From: Glandiceps talaboti | Lineage: Eukaryota; Hemichordata; Enteropneusta; Spengelidae | Direction: 5' to 3' | Assembly: GCF_964340395.1 (NCBI RefSeq) | Contig: NC_135570.1 | Coordinates: forward strand, 7,992,822-8,042,821 | DNA: 50,000 nucleotides | Shown here: piece by piece, positions 9,168 through 20,479 of the stretch | How positions within the stretch are numbered: position 1 is the stretch's first letter | Layout of the letters: the number at the start of each line of letters is the position of its first letter | Translations under genes and position numbers: made by a program | The notes under the pieces: generated by a model | What the model saw: the letters and a program-made list of their open reading frames with translations, nothing else | Told to the model about the DNA's origin: nothing | Database searches by the model: none

Positions 9168-12100
9168 GTAAGTACAAGACACGTAACGTCACCGTTGGGT
9201 TCTTTATTTCTTGTCGGTAATGTATAGCAGAGATCGTATGTGTATACAGTATGAATGTGGTATTGTCCATCGTTATTTTGGCATGGCATCTATCTCTTCT
9301 ATCTAACGATTTTGAACGGCGTGCCTCTTGAGTCGGAGTGTACACATTTCAGGCAGGCATGTCACACAGACACATATACATAGAAACATTTTAAATTTTA
9401 CATGTAACGAGGTGTACATCACTCGATCTACCCGTTGTGCCACTTGTGCCGTGGGACAGCATGCAGCCATTTAAAAAAAAGACTTCTCCTCCTACACTGG
9501 TCTGAACGAAGAAATTTTTTCTCGTAAATTTAGTGATAGGAGCGTGGTTGCAGATAACCGGCGAATGCAATGTCAGTCATGTACGAGTACACGGTACTTT
9601 TCGCTATCATTGACATAATCTGCCACGTACTACGTACTATAGTGATAGTCCCTGTTGCCGACCAGGCCAGGCATTGGACTCTGACCATGGCATCAATATT
9701 ATCTTGTCTTCCTATGATATCAGGCCAAGGTACTCCTTCTCGTAAATCTGATTGACGCATTTTGTACCAGTAATATATCAGTGTAATAGCTTTTTTTTTT
9801 CTTTTTTTTTTAAATTTTACTAAACTCCTACGTATAATCAGCTATCTGCTTGATGAATGTTTCTGTCATACGGGCATTGACACTTTTTGTGAAGAGTCAT
9901 ATTAATCCCACACACAGCTGTGCGTTGACAGTTAATTTTGCATTCTACAAAGGGACTTTTAAAAAATGTAGGCAAAACAGCTTTGAATGTAGCTATACAC
10001 GTGACAGACATAGCAATGGCTTTATTGTATTTATGTATATATATAATATACATAAATATGTATATGTCATGAAACGTACATTTCTAACCCAAATTATTGT
10101 GTATAGACAGAACCTCAATGTAAAGTTATATATATATATATATATATTTGCAACTTTTACACACATATATTTTATTTGTACATGATATTTGCCTTACACA
10201 CAATGCTAGAAATGTCACTAATTTTCACCACAAGGTTTCACTTTCGTTTCTTTCCAAATGAAAGTGAAATCGCAAGTCAGAATATGTATGTCTGGCATCA
10301 CTCTTGTGTACCCTCAAATGAAAGCCAACATTTTTGTTGTGCATAAAAATGATGATAACTGGATGACAACATAGGTGGGGATAGTGACATACCAAATTTT
10401 GGCAGAACACAAAATTTGCAGTGTAGTAGTAGCGTGTTTAAATTGACTTTGAGGGCATATTACACTGTAGTGCAATAGTGTCTGTAGATGTAAAGATTGA
10501 GTATTCTATTCAAGCGCTGTGTTGGACCCGGGCTAATAAAAAAACCCCCACTTGTTGAAAGAAAACTTATCATGTGATATTCACAGTCAAATTTCCAGTC
10601 TACAAATTACCTTCAACTTAAAATTGAAATCAGACTAATCTCAGAAAAGATTGAGATACGTCATGTCGGGTTGCCCTCATCTGAAAGAGTTGACTGATTT
10701 CTGAGGGCATCTCACCACTACATATATACATATTTATTTCCCAGAAGTTGAAAAGAAAAGGAAATTCAGGGAAAATGAGGAAAGGAATTAGTTAAGTAAA
10801 TATTGGCAATGAAAATTAATTAAAAAATAACTTTAAACTCCTGGTTGAACCACAAAAATAGTTTGTTCAAACTAGTCGAGTTGGTGGCCCAAGGAAAACA
10901 TACACAGTAATATATACATATACCTTAAAACAAACAAAAAACAAAAGTAAAAAACAAAACAAAAAACAACAACATATACACTGTATATGTTGTTGTTTTT
11001 TGTTTTTTAGTTTCATTTACATGAAGTGCAACGTCTTTAATATAAATAATTACACCTTTTGAATATATATAAGGGGCAAACATGGGTCTGTACTATACAG
11101 ATTAATCTCTGAACTACGCAAGTCTTTTCTAGCCAAGGATGATTTCAGTGAAATGGATTACTCACACTCAGAGAATGTCTTCTAAGAAAACATGAATAAG
11201 ATCATGAATATTATAAATACTAAACAAGTGAAGTAACTATAAGTACTGCGGCCAGAAATATGAATTATGTTATTTTCACTTTCGCTTATTTAAGTTATTT
11301 GTCATATAATCAGAATTTTATTTATTTGTTGTTTGTTGAATAATTGATACAAAAACATCAGCAGGTGCCTTTGATGTAGGTTCAGGCAATGTTTTTATCA
11401 GTGTGTGTATATCTGTATGTGAAGTTAGAATGTGACAGTAACAGTTATAGTCAATGTTATAGTGTGTAATGTTCTATCAGTAAACAGAGTAATGGGATCC
11501 AGACTCCTGTGGTGTTATACTTTGATAAGTTGCCAGTACTAATTACATTGTATGTCTTTACATATGTAGTCCTTGTCTCATTCCTGCTTTTTAAGACAAG
11601 CAAGCAAATTAATGCACCTATGTTTTTTTTGGCGAGTTGTAATATTATTTTCAACTCTGACGTAGAAAGGGAAAATTCATTCTACTTTATTAACTCACAT
11701 AGAATCTGTGTTTTCAACTATACAAACAGTTTGTTGTTTCTCTTTTTTTCAAAGTAAATTTGATATTAAAGAGGGTATAGTTTACTTTGTGGAGTACGAA
11801 CTTCGTAAAATGTCAATAGTTAATATTTGCGTATTGTATTTAAAAAACTTCATTCATTTGTCATGTATAATTCTAGGTGGTCCCAATGGATATGTGTCTC
11901 CATTCCATGATATCCCACTCTATGCCAATGCTGAGGTATGTACGTTATGAGGTCATTCCCAATAGTTTACTTTGTTAAGCCGAGGAAATTATGAGTGACA
12001 TAGGGGGCCTTGTCACCATGAGTCAAAAGATGTGTAGCGGAAACCCTTTTCACAAGTATTTTGGGGCTAAATGATGAAAAATATTGAATAGTATAAACTG

Positions 12101-15100
12101 CATCAGCTGAATTAATAAAACATGGGGAAAAACGATGGACATTCTGCACAGTTTCAATTTTTGGACCATTGTGAAACACTGATGCAGACATGTGTTATCA
12201 TGACATAAAATGACCAGGGTATCAATACTGTATTTTCTGTTGGTACATGTACAATTTGGCAGTATATCATTTCATTTATTTGTAGTACAGTGTATACAAC
12301 TCTTCAGATTATGACTATCAGCTTAATATTGCCACCCACACAGTTTCTGCACTCACACATTCATACTTATTGCTACCTACACAGTACACACATTCATACT
12401 TATTGCTACCTACACAGTACATACGTTCATACTTATTGCTACCTACACAGTACATACGTTCATACTTATTGCTACCTACACAGTACATACGTTCATACTT
12501 ATTGCTACCTACACAGTACATACGTTCATACTTATTGCTACCTACACAGTACACACGTTCATACTTATTGCTACCTACACAGTACATACGTTCATACTTA
12601 TTGCTACCTACACAGTACACACATTCATACTTATTGCTACCTACACAGTACACACATTCATACTTATTGCTACCTACACAGTACACACGTTCATACTTAT
12701 TGCTACCTACACAGTACACACGTTCATACTTATTGCTACCTACACAGTACACACGTTCATACTTATTGCTACCTACACAGTACACACGTTCATACTTATT
12801 GCTACCTACACAGTACACACGTTCATACTTATTGCTACCTACACAGTACACACATTCATAACACATCATTTTAGACATTGTTGTGTTTTATTGATATTCA
12901 GTTACTATTCACAGTAGCTTAGTTGGTACATACATTCATAAAACATCGTACTTGAGTCTTGACAGTGCAGTGTTTTGATTCGACAGAAAACTGTCCTGAA
13001 TATGGTAGTAGAAGTACCTCGCTGGACAAATGCTAAAATGGAGGTGAGTAAAACTTCAATTTCTGCATGTATAGCAATGTGATAGCCCCCCGGTCTAACT
13101 GTAGAACTATTAGTATTCCATCAATGTTACACTGCAAATTTTATCCTTTTCATATCTGTTTCGTATCTGAGTAAACTGAAGCCATGGTTGCCACTGTAGT
13201 AATAGTTAATTATCTTTGCAAATTGCAAATTGATAGTTTTAGATTGTGTCTATCATAGTAAAACTGAAGCCATGGTTGCCACTGTAGTAATACTTAATTA
13301 TCTATGCAAATTACAGATTGACAGTTTTAGTTTGTGTCTATCTTAGTAAACTGAAGCCTTGGTTGCCACTGTAGTAATACTTAATTATCTTTGCAAATTA
13401 CAGATTGACACAAAAGGAAAACTGAATCCAATTAAACAAGATGTCAAGAAGGAGAAGCTACGTTATGTGAAGAACTGTTTCCCACACAATGGATATATCT
13501 GGAATTATGGTGCCTTTCCACAGGTTTGGAAACAACTCCTCTGTAGATAAACCCAGTCAGATAGAGTTGTCACCAGATATTTGGTTTACTAGAATCATTT
13601 ACATCCCAGGTTTTAACATTAGTGCTATCTTGTCAGTGGAGCCGTAAAAAATCAGAAAAGTACGATGTCAACCAGCTGCAGGGTAGTAGTAAATTATGAT
13701 AATCAATCATTGCTGAAGGTACAGGAATAGTCTGTGGTCTATATTTATGATACTAGTAGTCTGATAGTACTGGTAAAGGTCATGAACTCACACTGGAAGT
13801 CATTACTCCCCTTTGAAAAAAGTTACCTTTCAATAGGGAACTTGCAAACCCGCCATGTTGAATGTTGCATCATGGGAAATGGATAATAAATGCTAATCAA
13901 TTAGTATTATGAACAATATTGTTATATTGTTTGTAACCACAAATGATCAATTCATAGTCACCCTGACCATTATGGGAGGTTTATTTTATCGGTAGCTCCA
14001 GATTAGGTAATACAATAACCTCAGATAATCCCATAGTCCTTTGCGTCTGAGCATGCTCAGTCTGGATTGCAAGTTCCCTATTACTTATTCCATCCATTTC
14101 ATGTTAGTATTTACTTGTTCTGTTTGATACAACCATGCAGAAACCTGTAACCTCATTCTGCACTTTGAGATAGCAAGTTCTTGGTGCATTTATTTTAAAT
14201 GAAATAAACCAACCAGGCACAGACTGGTGGGTGCCAATGTTTTGATGTCTGCTTGGTGGCTTGTTAGTTCATTTTAAATTTGACAAAATGTTGCAAAAAA
14301 CTGTTATCTTAAAGTGTAATGTGTAGTTTCTGTGGTTTGTGTGGTGTTGTATCAAATAGAGCCAGTGAACACTAATGTGAAATGGGTAGCACATAAGTCA
14401 TTGAGTAAATATTTGTTAAGTAGCTAAACAGCCATGGGTAGGCAAGCAGTCGGCTATATAGACATCGGTATGTGTTGTTGCCAAAACACTTAAGACGTTG
14501 AAGGGTACGTTTTCAGTTTCAACTGACACTAATGACTGATGGTAACATTTCATATTTGAATATTTGAATACTTAATGCAAAGTGTCATGCTGATGAAATG
14601 GGGTACACTGTCAAGTTTGCAAATTGCTATGTTGCTAATCATGTTATTTTTGTCTTCAATTTTAGACGTGGGAAGACCCAACACATACTGATGAACATAC
14701 TGCATGTAAAGGTGATAACGATCCTTTAGATGTCTGTGAGATTGGACAAAGGGTAAGATAATCCAGATGTGTATCCCATGAATGTGTTAATATTCCAATA
14801 GATGACTGGGATCAGGCTAATGGTAATGTCATTTACACAGCATTCCAAATATTTTCTTCATTCAGCCAAGGAAAATAGTCATAACCTAAGGGGCCTTGTC
14901 ACTACGAGTCACTATACAAGTAGTAATAAACCCTTAGGTCATGGAGTATTTTCTGGCTGAATGAAGAAAAATATTAGAAAATGGTATAATTATGCCTCCT
15001 TGAGCATAATTTGTGAAAAATCTTGAAAAACAATGGTGATTTAGAAAGTTTGAGGTTTATTTTGAGCATCGCGGAACCAGTGATGTAGACATGGGTTGGT

Positions 15101-18100
15101 ATGAGGTTGAATGACCAGGGTATATATTCATATTTTCAGTTCAAAGACAATAACTTGGTTTGTGTGTATTGTATAATTATTTATGTTCTATGTTGTAGGT
15201 TGCAAGACGTGGTGATGTCATCCAGGTCAAGGTGTTAGGAACAATGGCATTAATTGATGAAGGTATGTCAATAAAAAAAAATCACCAAACATTATAGTCT
15301 GTTCACGGTGCTGTTGAGATACATCATTAGTTGGTCGTACCTCCTCCTAGCCCTCATATTCTCTGCTTGTAATGATTACATTGTCAAAACTGATAATAAC
15401 ACAAATTGAAAATTTTCACCCAATAGCCTTGTCGATGACAGCGTGCAGTCCCTTCAACCATGACAACTCGTCAGACTATTATTATTCATGAGCAAATTGT
15501 GCAAATGTAGTTTTTGATTTCTCTCGGTCATGATGTAACTGGTTGCCGAAAATTCTCCTTCCCTGAGAGGTCCCCAGCCAATGTTGTAAACCCTAGATAG
15601 AAAGTTGAGCCTATTTCCATAATGACTTGGTGCACAGATGGCAGAAGTTACTGCTAACCATGTAGGAATAATGATCTGTGCACCTTGACCCTGCTAAGTG
15701 TTGGCAACACATCATGCACATGTAGTGGACATGTGATAATTTACATATTATTTACATATGTTATGTAAATTTTAACATACTGGTTTTTGATATCTACATT
15801 TGGGGTGTGGCTACATTAATTGTTCGAAAACGGATGAATTCATTTATAACACAGGTGAGACTGGCTGGAAAATACTTTACTTGCGTAGCCTTAGTCTGCA
15901 AGTCACTCAATGATTCGCTAACCTAGGGAGTCTTATTTTGAGTTTGATACTCCCCCTGCCATTCTAAATTTTTGAAATTTGTAACACAGGTGAGACTGAC
16001 TGGAAAATGCTTGCTATTGATGTCAATGATCCTTTAGCATCAGAACTCAATGGTAAGTAAGTGGTTTAGTTTTTTACATCGGAATGAGAATTAATGAGTT
16101 GTGTTTGGCGTAAACAATTCATCATCAATATAATTTCTTTTTTAGCCCCAGTGGGCACTACCTTAGCATCGCATTCCTCCTCAGAGATGTTACTGAAAGG
16201 GAACTTGTTATTAAATTTAATAGTATAAACCTCACACCTGCCAACATTGATATAATGGTTAAGAATACTATTGTGACCAGCTGGTCTTTATGCAGTCATT
16301 GAATAAAGACATATTTTGTGAAGTATTTACCTTACTAAAGACAGTATGAAAATATTGCAAAATAAATCTCTGTGACTGAATATTTAGTGAAATCAAAGAT
16401 ACTGCAATTATTAGATTATTTAATATTATGTCTGACTTGTTATCTTTTGTCAGATATTGCTGATATCAAGAGAGTTATGCCAGGTTTTATAGAGGTAAGG
16501 AATGATCACACAATGTCACACAAGCTCAATAAGCGAAATTCATTCATTTAGGGGGAGGGGGTCTGGTGTCAATTTGATTGCTGAATTTCATTTTCACACT
16601 TCTAACCAAATTTCAAAAAATTTCACGCCTTCAATGATAACAAGTTTTGTATTTACTACTGAGATGTTGATAAGTTGATTAAAATTTACTTCTAATGTTA
16701 TATATATATATATATAGTGCTGGGTTTCGGGGAGTATTTTAATGTATTTTTACATTACATGGATCATAGTTGTGTGACCATTACAGTTAACCTGTCATCA
16801 CATTCAATGTTGTATGTTATATTTGTAGGCTACCCATGAATGGTTCAAAATCTACAAAATTCCTGACGGAAAACCAGAAAACCAGTTTGCATTTAAGGGA
16901 GAAGCAAAAAACAAGGTATGATATCGTATATCCAATATCGATTTCAATGCAATCCAATGGAGAGGACGCACATCGAATCTGGGCAATAATTTTCCGTATG
17001 ACGCCCCGGCACACTTTGCCAAAATATGGCAAATGGCGTGCTCATTGATATCTGGTCACTCAGTGATTTGGCTTTGTTAATTTCTTCACTATTTTAAAGT
17101 TTTTTTTGTGAATAAAATAATATTTCACTGCCAATTTATCTGATTATGTGATTCAAATGACATTTCTTTGCCACTACATGGAGTATATGATAAAACATGT
17201 ACAGCCCAGATATAAGTTTTGCAGACCTGGTTCGTATGGTTTACGGGTCCTCCTAAAGTCTGCCGTACAACCTCGGTCTGCAAAACCCATGTCCAGGTCG
17301 TAAAGATTAATATTACGTACTACTTTGTTGATATCATATCTGTAGATTTATTGCAACCAGTTCTAGTCATTTATTTGTATATCTATCTTTAAAGTATTTA
17401 TCTTTCGTTGAAATAAGTGTTAAAGCTACACTTGCTGTAAATGGATAGAATTTCTCAACCACCTGCAGCTTTTAGATAAGTTGTAGTCATCCAGTGTGCC
17501 CTCTAATGATAGCCAAAGTTTGTTGTTGTGAGTCAAAATGAGAAAACTGGCATTTCTTGTGAGTCACCACATAGTAACAGATAGGGGAACACCAAATTTT
17601 GGTGCATCACTAAAAATTATGTGCGTCAGTGGCATGTCAAATTGGCTTAGAGGGCACATTCACCACATAGTAAGAGATAGAGGAACACCAAATTTTGGTG
17701 CATCACTAGAAATTGTATGCATCAGTGGTGTGTCAAATTGGCTTAGAGGGCAGACTGGTAGTGATACTTATGTTATAATATTGATATTTACCATACAGGC
17801 TTTTGCTGTTGACATCATAAACCAAACTCATGACCAATGGAAACAACTAGTAGCCAAGAAAACAGAGTGTGCAAAATTAGCTTGGTAAGTAGATAGATAC
17901 TGTTTTGTCATAAAATTATCAATTTCCTTGAAAACAAGACAATGAACTGTCAAACTTTTTTACTATTTCAAAAGGACCGGGAACAAGCTTTTATGTGACA
18001 AAGTTTGCAGAGATTTCAAAAACTTTAATTTTCAGGGAAATTTGTCGCCAAAGTGCATATAACGTTCGATGTACTGACTACAATATGCTGATTGTAACTT

Positions 18101-18853
18101 GTTTTGATGTTGATGTATTGTTACGTGTGAAATCATATTAAATGTATGATGTTTGGTTTAATTCCAGTGAGAATGTGTCCGTAGCAGGAAGTCCCTTTAT
18201 AATTTCACAAGAAGATGCTACAGCTATTGTTGATAAGGTATGTAGGTGTGACCATCACATGGCCGTCACATGACTGTCACATGACATTGTTTTGATATTA
18301 GCAGTGGATTAAACACCATGGTAATGTAAGAGCAGCGATGATAAAATTCATAATATCGATCTTACACTTTCAGTAGTGTGAGTACTCAGTTTGAATGGTT
18401 ATTCCCGAAATTTCATTTATTTAGAACTCTATTGGACCTATATTTTATCTCAACAAGTTTTTAAGGGCAGCAATGACTGCTTAATGACTTCACAGTGTAG
18501 AATGTAGTCAAAAATAGCTTCATAAAGTGAGGGATATTATGGTAAGTGATGAATAATGGTTCTTTTGTTTATGTTGTGTCTAACAGAGTCCAGCCCCTAA
18601 ACCAGCTGAAGCTATCAGCTCAGAAGGTAAGTATACCTACAGTAGTTAATGAAACTAGCAAACACTTAGTATTGGTCAAATGTACTGCAATGCATTGGGA
18701 CTGGGGATATGTATATTTTATGATCAGAATAGCACTGGATATCTCATAGCTGTTTATCAAAATTGAATGGATTAGTGAATAGTGTGTCATTGGGAATGTG
18801 TCTATTTGTTGATTTGTGTGTGTGTGTGTGCGTGCGTGCGTGTGTGTGTGCGT

Positions 18854-18917
<64 letters not shown>

Positions 18918-19465
18918 AATTAACATAGTCCATAACTTTGAAGCTTAAAGGGGAACACTACTCCAGGAAATAAATGTATTTCATAAACTTTGTGTTCTCG
19001 AGAATCATTACATGATTTCACATCACATAATTTTTACTCAGTTGCCAAGAAACACCAAAGTGAAACTCTACTTCACTGCAACTGTTCTCACACTGGTCCA
19101 CCATTGCATCATGGGACTTAACAGACTTGCATATTTATTAGATGGACACTGAATATTCATGCATGACTCCTAAGTGCTTATTACAGTGGACCACTGTGAG
19201 AACAATAGAGGTGAAATAGAGTTTTCTTGACAATTGAATGAAATTTATATGATGTAAAAATCATGAAATGATCTCTCCAGAACCCAACATTTATGAAAAT
19301 ACCTGTATTTCCTGGAGTGGTTTTCCCCCTTTACATGTAATGTGGAAACTTTATTATCTACAAATTTATGGAACAGGAACAGAAATGAATTTCACTCTAA
19401 TCTAACCATTTATTCTACATTCTGTTTGATTTACAGTTGACAAGTGGCATTACGTTAAGTTGTAA
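8975..19465 (+). CDS. PPA1: Inorganic pyrophosphatase (family I, soluble), possible mitochondrial and cytosolic forms
   Basis: Thirteen exons join in phase: 8975-9167, 11877-11935, 12987-13043, 13404-13523, 14666-14752, 15199-15262, 15990-16052, 16454-16494, 16829-16915, 17799-17884, 18168-18237, 18587-18626, 19437-19465. The total is 996 nt, 331 residues plus TAA. The enzyme hydrolyses pyrophosphate to phosphate using Mg2+ and so drives biosynthetic reactions. The family signature DNDPLDV is at residues 160-166 (metal-binding D160, D162, D165), with more acidic ligands in IDEGETDW (D192, D197). Other conserved blocks are [42 protein letters not shown] and [13 protein letters not shown]. Residues 1-44 are rich in Arg with no acidic residue, like a mitochondrial presequence; Met45 ([16 protein letters not shown]) aligns with the start of cytosolic PPA1. 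It is the counterpart of vertebrate PPA1 and PPA2; the symbol reflects the linkage with BICC1 and LRMDA. Confidence 0.95.
10234..10250 (-). promoter_or_regulatory. ISRE-like (IRF) element in pyrophosphatase intron 1
   Basis: The + strand reads GTTTCACTTTCGTTTC, a good match to the interferon-stimulated response element pattern of repeated GAAA half-sites on the other strand. An inverted GAAAGTGAAAT follows at 10260-10270, so the two also form a short hairpin. This is a motif match only. Confidence 0.3.
10956..11006. repeat. Perfect 24-bp inverted repeat with 3-nt loop
   Basis: Arms 10956-10979 and 10983-11006 are exact reverse complements (CATATAC ... GTATATG at the centre, AC-rich outward). 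It lies in pyrophosphatase intron 1. Confidence 0.9.
11954..12222 (+). mobile_element. Short non-autonomous element, family B copy 1
   Basis: It shares ordered blocks with 14840-15123 and, inverted, with 34440-34723: a CATTCCCAATA end, GGGGCCTTGTCACYAYGAGTCA, AAATGATGAAAAATATTG, GATGYAGACATG and a GACCAGGGTAT end. No open frame. It lies in pyrophosphatase intron 2. Confidence 0.75.
12354..12859. repeat. 33-bp minisatellite, ~15 copies
   Basis: Unit CACAYRTTCATACTTATTGC plus TACCTACACAGTA. Copies differ mainly at a CACACA/CATACG segment. Because 33 is a multiple of three, frames on both strands stay open as 11-residue repeats. It sits in pyrophosphatase intron 2 and is not coding. Confidence 0.97.
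13171..13406 (+). repeat. PPA1: ~87-bp tandem triplication carrying a splice acceptor
   Basis: Units start at 13171, 13258 and 13346 with GTAAAMYTGAAGCC. The third runs into the true acceptor of exon 4 (AG at 13402-13403). The second has the same TTGACA-flanked acceptor at 13315-13316. The first has a diverged version lacking the AG. Confidence 0.9.
14088..14391. mobile_element. Short inverted-repeat element, family C copy 1
   Basis: Terminal inverted repeats related to CATTYCATGTTAGTGTTCAC and TTTGATACAACCA enclose about 300 bp. Its partner copy is at 32649-32998. Shared internal words include GATACAACCATGCAGAAACC, GAGATAGCAAG and GCCAATGTKTTRATGTCTGC. It lies in pyrophosphatase intron 4. 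No open frame, so it is MITE-like. Confidence 0.8.
14666..14752 (+). CDS. PPA1: Pyrophosphatase exon 5: catalytic signature
   Basis: Acceptor TTTTAG ends at 14665 and donor GTAAGA starts at 14753; phase 0 at both ends. It carries the family I pyrophosphatase motif [12 protein letters not shown] with all three signature aspartates intact, so the enzyme is expected to be active. Confidence 0.95.
14840..15123 (+). mobile_element. Short non-autonomous element, family B copy 2
   Basis: The first ~130 bp form a palindrome: TTCTTCATTCAGCC ... GGCTGAATGAAGAA with CTAAGG and CCTTAG inside. The rest ends with GACCAGGGTAT. It is related to 11954-12222 and to the inverted copy at 34440-34723, and lies in pyrophosphatase intron 5. 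Confidence 0.8.
15845..15877 (+). pseudogene. PPA1: Partial decoy copy of the exon 7 acceptor region
   Basis: TAACACAGGTGAGACTGGCT and the following AAAATACTT nearly match the true junction at 15979-16012. If used, the frame reads GETGWK and soon meets TGA. It lies 135 bp before the genuine exon start at 15990. It appears to be a local duplication of intron end plus exon start. Confidence 0.7.
16530..16795 (+). mobile_element. Dispersed element, family D copy 1
   Basis: It matches the reverse complement of 26985-27320 over most of its length (CATTTAGGGGGAGGG, GAGATGTTGATAAGTTGATT, TTTACTTCTAATGT, AGTATTTTAATGTRTTT). The middle holds a short TA microsatellite in this copy only. It lies in pyrophosphatase intron 8. 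Confidence 0.75.
17565..17756 (+). repeat. 96-bp tandem duplication
   Basis: Two copies start with CACCACATAGTAASAGATAG at 17565 and 17661 and end with TTGGCTTAGAGGGCA. They lie in pyrophosphatase intron 9, about 40 bp before exon 10. An open frame runs from here into the exon by chance. Confidence 0.9.
17921..18052 (+). repeat. Dispersed repeat, family F copy 1
   Basis: CTTGAAAACAAGACARTGAA, AGACCRGGAACAAGCT and a GGCAAAGTTTG-like word recur in the same order at 21658-21785. It lies in pyrophosphatase intron 10. Confidence 0.7.
18819..18914. repeat. TG/GTGC dinucleotide repeat
   Basis: (TG)n with GTGCG interruptions in its first third, in the last pyrophosphatase intron. Confidence 0.95.
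18949..19335. mobile_element. Fold-back MITE, family A copy 1
   Basis: Long imperfect terminal inverted repeats: TAAAGGGGAACACTACTCCA at the left end and TGGAGTGGTTTTCCCCCTTTA at the right. Pairing extends inward through ATTTCATAAA, CATGATTT, ACATCA, TGTTCTCAC and GGTCCAC for well over 120 bp per arm. No open frame. A second copy is at 24612-24882. Confidence 0.85.
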
Positions 19466-19539
19466 CCATGGTCACCTTAATCCATGAATTCCTACATATC
19501 AATTTGATTTTGGTGGTTTGCATAGTAGTCTACAAAACA

Positions 19540-20110
19540 GCAACTTTGATTGGATGGATAAGTTATCAATATCTGTCTACGCAGCTTTGATTGGTTGGAG
19601 TAGTTTTCCCTACTTGTCTACATAACTGTAGCTTTGATTGGTTGGAATAATTCTCAACATATGTCTGCATAACAGCTACTTTGATTGGTTAGATTTAGTT
19701 GTCAGTATCTGTCTGCATAACAGCTATTTTGATTGGTTAGCTTTAGTTGTCAGTATCTGTCTGCATAACAGCTATTTTGATTGGTTAGATTTAGTTGTCA
19801 GTATCTCTGCATAACAGCTATTTTGATTGGTTAGATTTAGTTGTCAGTATCTGTCTGCATAACAGCTATTTTGATTGGTTAGATGTAGTTGTCAGTATCT
19901 CTGCATAACAGCTATTTTGATTGGTTAGATTTAGTTGTTAGAATCTGTCTGCTTAACAGCTATTTTGATTGGTTAGATTTAGTTGTCAGTATCTCTGCAT
20001 AACAGCTATTTTGATTGGTTAGATTTAGTTGTTAGAATCTGTCTGCATAACAGCTATTTTGATTGGTTAGATTTAGTTGTCAGTATCTGTCTCTATAACT
20101 ACAGCTCTGA
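19540..20110 (+). repeat. ~44-48-bp minisatellite with inverted CCAAT boxes after the pyrophosphatase stop
   Basis: About 12 units of CATAACAGCTATTTTGATTGG plus TTAGATTTAGTTGTCAGTATCTGTCTG. Some units lack a four-base GTCT block, giving mixed 44- and 48-bp lengths. Each has ATTGG, the reverse of CCAAT. It starts about 75 bp after the stop codon and so is probably transcribed in the 3' UTR. Confidence 0.9.
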
Positions 20111-20479
20111 TAGGTCACATTATTTGTCAATATTTTCCCAGGTTTTGAATTCTTAAACTTATGTATAATACTTTTACGTAATTATCTATAATACTTTTGC
20201 ACTTTTGCAAATAGTCAAATCACCAAGTGTGTCGTTCGTGTCTAAGAGATTAAATTATTTAGTAAAAATAATGAAAATTCAGAGACAAGTGTACCAGTAT
20301 TGTTATTTTGTTGGTACTTTCAGTAATACCTACATTCATTATCAGGGTATAAAATACATGTTTGACTTAAGTTTATAATTTTTGAAATTCAACAAAAACA
20401 TTTTGCAGCACATTGTGCTAAGATGTAACTAATCATGGATTCAAATTGATCAGAAGTTAATTTATCATTGTTATTGTAA

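Noticed and set aside
8950-9345. 131-codon minus-strand open frame.
   Set aside because: It is antisense to pyrophosphatase exon 1 and its CpG-rich flank; no similarity recognised.
9688-9730. Possible alternative first exon of the pyrophosphatase gene (ATG at 9688, phase-compatible GT at 9730).
   Set aside because: Donor GTACTC is poor, and the peptide lacks the SLEY segment needed for the first strand of the enzyme; phase match has a one in three chance.
12290-12878. 194- and 186-codon open frames on opposite strands with 11-residue repeats.
   Set aside because: They come from the 33-bp minisatellite within a pyrophosphatase intron; the bounding exons join without it.
17538-17888. 116-codon open frame running into pyrophosphatase exon 10.
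   Set aside because: The first part is the 96-bp intronic duplication; the AG at 17797-17798 gives the conserved exon start and keeps phase with exon 9.
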